A stretch of 48,367 nt of DNA from Geomonas diazotrophica (GTDB lineage Bacteria > Desulfobacterota > Desulfuromonadia > Geobacterales > Geobacteraceae). Both the position numbers and the translations under genes were made by a program. Under the pieces are notes generated by a model. The model did no database searches and was not told the origin of the DNA. It saw only the letters and a list, made by a program, of their open reading frames with translations. Where the stretch lies: NCBI RefSeq assembly GCF_018919385.1, contig NZ_JAHLMF010000022.1:1-48367 (forward strand). Reading direction: 5' to 3'. Below, in pieces: positions 44,217 through 48,367 of the stretch. Position 1 is the first letter of the stretch. Each line of letters begins with the position of its first letter.

Positions 44217-44539
44217 GGCCTCAATAGCGATCCAAGTAAACGGCACAAACACCTACATTTACTACACAATTACAGGCGGCGCCCCTACCCTTCAGTGTGT
44301 TTCAGTCCAATTGAGTAAGGGTAAATTCAGAGCAATTCGTTACAAATCGCGACACCTTAGAGACAGTTTGCTTTGTTCATCGTTCCCCAGTGCTAGACAA
44401 GTCCGGGCACTGACAAGAGGATATTTTACTGTGACGACTGGAAGTTGACCTGGCGAATGCCCCACCCCGGTCAAACTGCCTTGTTGGTATCTTTTGCTAC
44501 ACAAATTTCCAAAACTCGAACATGCCCCCTCTGCCCCTA
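44217..44539. other. Gene-free stretch right of the att site
   Basis: About 320 bp between the att copy and the end of the RelA/SpoT-type gene. I see no gene, RNA or strong hairpin. By symmetry it should hold the left-end recombination sites of the next element, but I could not identify repeats. Confidence 0.4.
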
Positions 44540-45604
44540 TCAACGATGCCGCCTACGGATTAAGTGCGGCTTGGTACGAGAGAGTTTATTGCAGCCATCT
44601 TGGACAAATTTGATAAAATCCCGAGCGTCAGAAAAATAGTTTTTGAAAGCGAGCCGTACCTCATCACTTGTGTCTGCCTGGACCAGAACTATATCGTGGT
44701 CCGGATGCTGCTGTTCTAGTTCAAATAGAGCTCGCAACGCATCAGGAGAGTCTCGAAACGTCTTTATAAGCAATTCACCTGATGGAGAAATTATAAGAAT
44801 TGAATTTCGCTTTTTAGAGAAAGCTTTATCTGTCGCGTTAAGTCCACGTAAGGTTTTAAGTAATTTTAACTCCTTATCAAGGGCTAAGAAGTCATCAACT
44901 ACTTGTTGATCTGTGAGTTCTGGAAATGGACCAAGTGACTGTTCATAACTCCTTGCCAAAATTTCACTGGCAAGTGCCATAGCTTTTTGATACCTCTGGT
45001 CCCCCTTCTGGAATTTTGGTTGACTTTCAGTAATAAACCCTATCACCTCTACAGCTGTTGCCCATGCGTGTTGAACCAAAGTACGATACTGGATCTCGAC
45101 GAACAAGCCTCTTAGGTTTCGCCCCGTTGTGGAGTTCACATCATATTCATATACATCATGGATTCCACGATATCCTGTTGATTTTGGATTTTTAATGTAA
45201 TCATACTTGTCAACCTCATTTCTGCGCTTGTGGTTGAACTTTGCTTTATGGAACTCAGACCGAAACGCATTTAGCTCATCGATGGTTGGGAAAATGAGTC
45301 GACATCCTGCAATGTCGTCCATTCGAGAAAGTTCCATCTTTGGAAAACGATTCAACTTATCGAAAATAGTACGTTTTCGCTTGTGTCTCTGAGCTACAGA
45401 TATCTTTATGCCAAGCTTTGTGCGTCTAATCCGGTTCCTTAATATTCCTTGAAAAGTATTTAGCACTGCACGATGGGCTGCTCGCCAATAATCTATCGTA
45501 CTAAGATCCTCCGACGTTGCTGTTCCTGCCCGAACCTTCGCTCCAGCGTTGTTTACCTTTGATTTTGATCCCCCTGGGAAATCACCGTTCTTTTTATTAC
45601 ACAT
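44540..45604 (-). CDS. Stand-alone RelA/SpoT synthetase-domain protein
   Basis: The protein has 354 residues; the ATG at 45604 has GGAG 6 bases upstream. The alarmone synthetase core is visible: the basic region KRKRTIFDKLNRFP, DDIAGCRLIF (96-105, the D-D/E-x(2)-G-x-R motif), DYIKNPKSTGYRGIHDVYEY (135-154), and VEIQYRTLVQHAWATAVE (169-186). There is no N-terminal HD hydrolase and no TGS or ACT domain. The C-terminal half (about 200-354) is of unknown type. Small proteins with this core make (p)ppGpp or act as toxins that pyrophosphorylate tRNA or adenosine nucleotides (FaRel, CapRel), and some give phage defence. Which one applies cannot be told from sequence alone. Confidence 0.85.
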   Translation of the reverse strand: MCNKKNGDFPGGSKSKVNNAGAKVRAGTATSEDLSTIDYWRAAHRAVLNTFQGILRNRIRRTKLGIKISVAQRHKRKRTIFDKLNRFPKMELSRMDDIAGCRLIFPTIDELNAFRSEFHKAKFNHKRRNEVDKYDYIKNPKSTGYRGIHDVYEYDVNSTTGRNLRGLFVEIQYRTLVQHAWATAVEVIGFITESQPKFQKGDQRYQKAMALASEILARSYEQSLGPFPELTDQQVVDDFLALDKELKLLKTLRGLNATDKAFSKKRNSILIISPSGELLIKTFRDSPDALRALFELEQQHPDHDIVLVQADTSDEVRLAFKNYFSDARDFIKFVQDGCNKLSRTKPHLIRRRHR

Positions 45605-45784
45605 AAACTTCTCCGATGTTTTTAACCGCGTCTAATTCAACGAGCAACGGCCCGGGTGGTGAGCTGAATTCACTGCTAACCGGCCTGATTTAGCGCTACG
45701 TCAATCCGAAAAACAGGCCTCTTTCCCTAAAGCTATGAGCCGATAACAGTCCATGAGATCGTCGAGTGCCAAGTGGTACCCGAA

Positions 45785-46255
45785 TTAGTAACCACCGTAC
45801 AAATTCCCGCCAGACGAAGCCGGGGCATCGTCCTCTTGAACATTAGTAGTATCGAATTTTGTTCTGCATTTTGGGCATTTAACCGTACCGGCATACAACT
45901 CCTGCAGAATCTGAATCTGCTTTTCAACCATACAAACAGGGCAAGCAAAATGTACAGGTTCATTCTTAAAGCGGTAGACAATAGCATTTCCTTCAGTCTT
46001 CACCAGCTCGTAGAGGCTCGACTTGCCCTCCCACGTCTCTTTGTCTCTAATTTTTTCTATTAAATGATGGTTTTCCTCTTGAAGTCTAAGCAGATCCTCA
46101 CGAACCTGAAAAAGATCATCTTGAACCTTTCCGATCTTGTCCATAGCTTCTAAAATCTTTTCATTGACCGTCTGATCAATCTTTTGGTCCAAAGTGAACT
46201 TCAAAGCCTCCTTGGTGAACTTCAATGCAGTATATGCTGCAGGAAAATCAATCAT
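45785..46255 (-). CDS. Coiled-coil protein with zinc ribbon
   Basis: The protein has 156 residues from the ATG at 46255, whose GGAGG is 5 bases upstream. The first 70 residues form a coiled coil (VNEKILEAMDKIGKVQDDLF...LLRLQEENHHLIEKIRDKE). The end carries two CxxC pairs (CPVCMVEK ... CPKCRTKF), a zinc ribbon, followed by a Gly/Ser-rich tail. No signal peptide is seen. I do not know the family's function. The gene is downstream of the 73-residue repeat-protein gene and upstream of the RelA/SpoT-type gene on the same strand, but gaps of 150-180 bp make one operon uncertain. Confidence 0.65.
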   Translation of the reverse strand: MIDFPAAYTALKFTKEALKFTLDQKIDQTVNEKILEAMDKIGKVQDDLFQVREDLLRLQEENHHLIEKIRDKETWEGKSSLYELVKTEGNAIVYRFKNEPVHFACPVCMVEKQIQILQELYAGTVKCPKCRTKFDTTNVQEDDAPASSGGNLYGGY

Positions 46256-46401
46256 ATTGTCCTCCACCTTGTATTAATAGGCTATCGGCTAACGGGTTGG
46301 GCGTGAGCAAGATTCACCGCTCCACCAGCCTCGTTGGCGTTCACAGTATGGTAGTTCCGACCCGCAAAGGGGTTGTGGGGACTGGGCGAACCATTCATTC
46401 C

Positions 46402-46623
46402 TTAGTCTTCAAGCCACGGTAGTTCTTCATTCGGTCCATATATATAGCCTCCTTGAATGTAAAATTTGCCACTTTTCTTGGGGCCATAGATGTATCCACC
46501 CTGGATATAATATTTCCCGCTATTTTTGGGGCCATATATGTAATTATTTTGGATGTAAAATTGACCCGACATTTTAGGTCCGTAGATATAATTGCCTTGA
46601 ATGTAATATTTCCCTGAACTCAT
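46402..46623 (-). CDS. Small protein of four 16-residue repeats
   Basis: The protein has 73 residues. From residue 3 it consists of four units of 16 residues with the pattern S-G-(K/Q)-(Y/F)-Y-I-Q-(G/N)-x-Y-I-Y-G-P-(K/N)-x, ending in an acidic tail EELPWLED. The regular Tyr/Ile/Gly/Pro pattern predicts beta hairpins, so a small beta-roll or solenoid is likely. The start has AGGGGGGAGG just upstream. No homologue is known to me, but the strict repeat and varied codons between units argue that it is translated and selected. Confidence 0.6.
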   Translation of the reverse strand: MSSGKYYIQGNYIYGPKMSGQFYIQNNYIYGPKNSGKYYIQGGYIYGPKKSGKFYIQGGYIYGPNEELPWLED

Positions 46624-46837
46624 CCTCCCCCCTTTAGTCCCTGCCTACTCCTTATTGAGCTGTTCACGCCCGCTCATGAATGCCCCCCCCCAAAGGGAAC
46701 ATTTACCCTGAGCCCAAAAAGCAATCTGCTTTGTGTCACCGCTCATTTCCCAGGTTTAGGAAGACGGGGACTTGTATACACCCGAAGATTCCTATATCAT
46801 CTCTCACAACCTAAGAAAAGAATAATCTGGAGCCGTC

Positions 46838-47788
46838 ATGTTAGCCGTCCCAAAATGGGCAGAGGGCAAACCATTTCTCATAGCCCTTCTTGCTCCCCAA
46901 TTTGCGTCTTCAGCAAGGGACATACACTTAGCTTTCCGCCACATTAGAGAGCGGCGAATCGTCAACCATCAATACCCCATGCCAGCACTGCCAGGCTGGT
47001 TTGCCATGTACCGTTCTCACAGCAAACCCATTCAGTTCATACGAGCATTTTGTTCCGGCTTTTCACAGTTTGGTGCTGAAGGGATCGAACTTGGTGAAAT
47101 GTTTTTAGAAGCGACTCGATTGATAAGTAGAGGCAAGCTTAAACCAGCTGAACTCACTCCCAACTCTGAAGGCATTAAACATATACTTCCTCTGTTGCAA
47201 TCCACCCTTTCCGCATCTTTCCAGGACATAGAGGAAGACTTTTCCGATCCCCCTCTTGATCCGTCGGTAAAGGATTCAGCCCAGCAACTGCTCAGAGACA
47301 TGGAATTGGAAAGCAGCTTTTTCATTCTTGTGCTCGCCCCCTGTTGGCTCCTTTATCGGGAGCACCCAACCCGTCTATATCGCAAGGCGAGGCTTGGCCA
47401 TCTCGATGCGCTGGAAAAGCTTCTCCGCCTTGATCCGTTATTGCTGCATGACCATTCAATCGGGAGACAAATTCAGTCTTTTCGTTTAAACAACAAAACA
47501 TCAGCATATCAAACTCTGATAGAAGCTACCCTGAAACGCCCAAAGGCCCGGATCACCCGCAAAAAAATGAAATATGCCACGGCGGGATTAATTTCAGCAC
47601 TTTCCAACCTCATGAAAAAACCGCTTTCTGAACCAGAAATCCGCGCCCTCTTTGATGCCGTCGCGCAAGATGCTGACAACTCTCCTATAGACACCGACCT
47701 TGCCGAGAGTCCTGAAGCATTCGCCAAGGCCATTAACAGGGATCGCAGCTTCTGGCTGCAAACGCTGCTACCGGACAAAAAAATGTAG
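46838..47788 (+). CDS. Hypothetical protein, 316 residues
   Basis: ATG at 46838 with GGAG 6 bases upstream. I recognise no family. The protein is mostly helical: an N-terminal segment with RDIHLAFRHIRERRIV, a hydrophobic stretch FFILVLAPCWLLYREH (about 163-178) that may be buried or membrane-associated, then ARLGHLDALEKLLRLDPLLLHDHSIGRQI, which looks like a single ankyrin- or TPR-like helix pair. It is followed by a likely terminator and by the gene that runs off the window. Confidence 0.65.
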   Translation: MLAVPKWAEGKPFLIALLAPQFASSARDIHLAFRHIRERRIVNHQYPMPALPGWFAMYRSHSKPIQFIRAFCSGFSQFGAEGIELGEMFLEATRLISRGKLKPAELTPNSEGIKHILPLLQSTLSASFQDIEEDFSDPPLDPSVKDSAQQLLRDMELESSFFILVLAPCWLLYREHPTRLYRKARLGHLDALEKLLRLDPLLLHDHSIGRQIQSFRLNNKTSAYQTLIEATLKRPKARITRKKMKYATAGLISALSNLMKKPLSEPEIRALFDAVAQDADNSPIDTDLAESPEAFAKAINRDRSFWLQTLLPDKKM

Positions 47789-47811
47789 AAGTACTGTCCG
47801 GGTACTTTTGT
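47789..47811 (+). terminator. Terminator-like hairpin after the 316-residue protein gene
   Basis: AAGTAC-TGTCCGG-GTACTT followed by TTGTG directly after the stop codon. A larger alternative pairing, CCGGACA (47771-47777) with TGTCCGG (47795-47801), overlaps it. The T-run is short, so this is a weak call. Confidence 0.4.
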
Positions 47812-47829
47812 GATCATCAGCATAAAACC

Positions 47830-47860
47830 ACCTCCTAAGAACATCATTTGCTTAGGAGGT
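47830..47860 (+). promoter_or_regulatory. Hairpin that locks the Shine-Dalgarno sequence
   Basis: ACCTCCTAAG (47830-47839) and CTTAGGAGGT (47851-47860) are perfect complements of 10 bp with an 11-base loop. The second arm contains the AGGAGG ribosome site of the gene starting at 47864. There is no T-run, so it is not a terminator. Folding would hide the ribosome site, a layout seen in translational control by temperature, ligand, protein or antisense RNA. Confidence 0.65.
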
Positions 47861-47863
47861 TTC

Positions 47864-48367
47864 ATGGACACACAAAGTACTAACAATTTCCCCAAAGCCA
47901 ACGCTGACGCGGCCTGCCGTGGGGGCAGGGCCACGAGCAGCGAGGCCAGCATGGCGGAACCTGTAACACGCCATGCGCTAATGCCACCTGCACAGGATTT
48001 CCAGTATCTCCTGTGCGGTTTCGACTCCATGGACATCGGCCTTTTCGTCGAATGGGGAGCAGACTGGCCGGTGGTTCTCCGCACCCTCCAACAACTCAAA
48101 GACCACGCAAAAAAGCTCGGTGAGGTTGTCGAAGAAACCACACTGGGGAGAAACTACGTCCTTTTCCCCAATGGCAAAGGCGATAACTACGCCTTTCATC
48201 TCCAATTCCCTGAGTATCATCTCTACATTGCCAAGTCAGAAAAATTCACGTCCTCTCCGAACGTCTATCTTTCCATCAACGCAAGAACCATGTGGGGGAA
48301 AGGCATAGCCTACGCCCTTGACCTGGCTGCAAAGGACGTCAAGTACTTCGGTGGGAAAATTGTCGAA
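47864..48367 (+). CDS. Hypothetical protein, N-terminal 168 residues (runs off the window)
   Basis: The ATG at 47864 is placed 4 bases after a perfect AGGAGG, and the frame stays open to the last base. Visible features are a Thr/Ala-rich start, then FDSMDIGLFVEWGADWPVVL, NGKGDNYAFHLQFPEYHLYI and SPNVYLSINARTMW. The alternation of beta strands recalls replication-initiator proteins of small plasmids and integrative elements, but I cannot confirm that. The longer minus-strand readings across the same bases are shadows. Confidence 0.7.
   Translation, partial: MDTQSTNNFPKANADAACRGGRATSSEASMAEPVTRHALMPPAQDFQYLLCGFDSMDIGLFVEWGADWPVVLRTLQQLKDHAKKLGEVVEETTLGRNYVLFPNGKGDNYAFHLQFPEYHLYIAKSEKFTSSPNVYLSINARTMWGKGIAYALDLAAKDVKYFGGKIVE

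Noticed and set aside
47509..48141. A 210-codon minus-strand frame at the right end
   Set aside because: It overlaps two plus-strand genes with good ribosome sites, and its start has none.

Overview
The window is most likely chromosomal DNA of a Geobacter-like member of the Desulfuromonadota. This is suggested by moderate-to-high GC, the style of the integrases and BREX proteins, and the sigma-54 signals; it is an inference from protein style, not from a marker gene. Nearly all of it is accessory DNA.

Layout. Positions 1-546 are the C-terminal end of a tyrosine integrase of a neighbouring element. A 23-bp sequence equal to the 3' end of a tRNA-Gly (T-loop, acceptor strand and CCA, read on the minus strand) lies at 563-585 and again at 44194-44216, directly after a second, complete integrase (42658-44181). 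The stretch between them (about 43.6 kb) therefore looks like one integrative defence island in a tandem array at a tRNA-Gly gene. The intact tRNA is expected to the right of the window.

Inside the island, all on the minus strand, there are two large systems. (1) A BREX locus, 17242 down to 2917, in the order brxE-brxA-brxB-brxC-pglX-pglZ-brxL. This combines brxE, typical of type 6, with the type 1 effector brxL. It is followed by a TerB-domain protein with a membrane hairpin (813-2396). (2) A tightly packed ten-gene operon, 36061 down to 17585: DUF4258 protein, CARF-like/sigma-54 activator of the RtcR type, TerY-like vWA protein, PP2C phosphatase, Ser/Thr kinase with zinc ribbon, SF1 helicase, a protein with a candidate C-terminal HEPN RNase motif, a coiled-coil McrB-like AAA+ GTPase/ATPase, a DUF2357 zinc-ribbon protein, and a 1517-residue GHKL (sacsin-type) ATPase ending in a DUF3883 nuclease-like domain. 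A good -24/-12 promoter stands in front of it, and a frameshifted WYL regulator lies upstream. My reading (inference) is a signal-gated defence system. The CARF-like activator senses a nucleotide or RNA-end signal and switches on a sigma-54 promoter. The TerY/PP2C/kinase triad passes the signal by phosphorylation to a DNA/RNA processing machine made of helicase, McrBC-like motor, HEPN RNase and GHKL-nuclease. The pieces are known families; the full combination is the best candidate for a poorly described system here.

The right part of the island (37.3-44.2 kb) is mobile-element DNA: an XRE repressor, a four-gene operon with a tyrosine recombinase split into two polypeptides, a 265-bp tandem duplication, three successive minisatellites (10-, 14- and 13-bp units, the last with exactly 30 copies), an excisionase-like HTH gene and the integrase.

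Right of the second att site begins another element. It carries a stand-alone RelA/SpoT-type synthetase domain protein, a coiled-coil zinc-ribbon protein, a 73-residue protein made of four 16-residue repeats, an unknown 316-residue protein, and the start of an unknown gene whose Shine-Dalgarno sequence is locked in a perfect hairpin.
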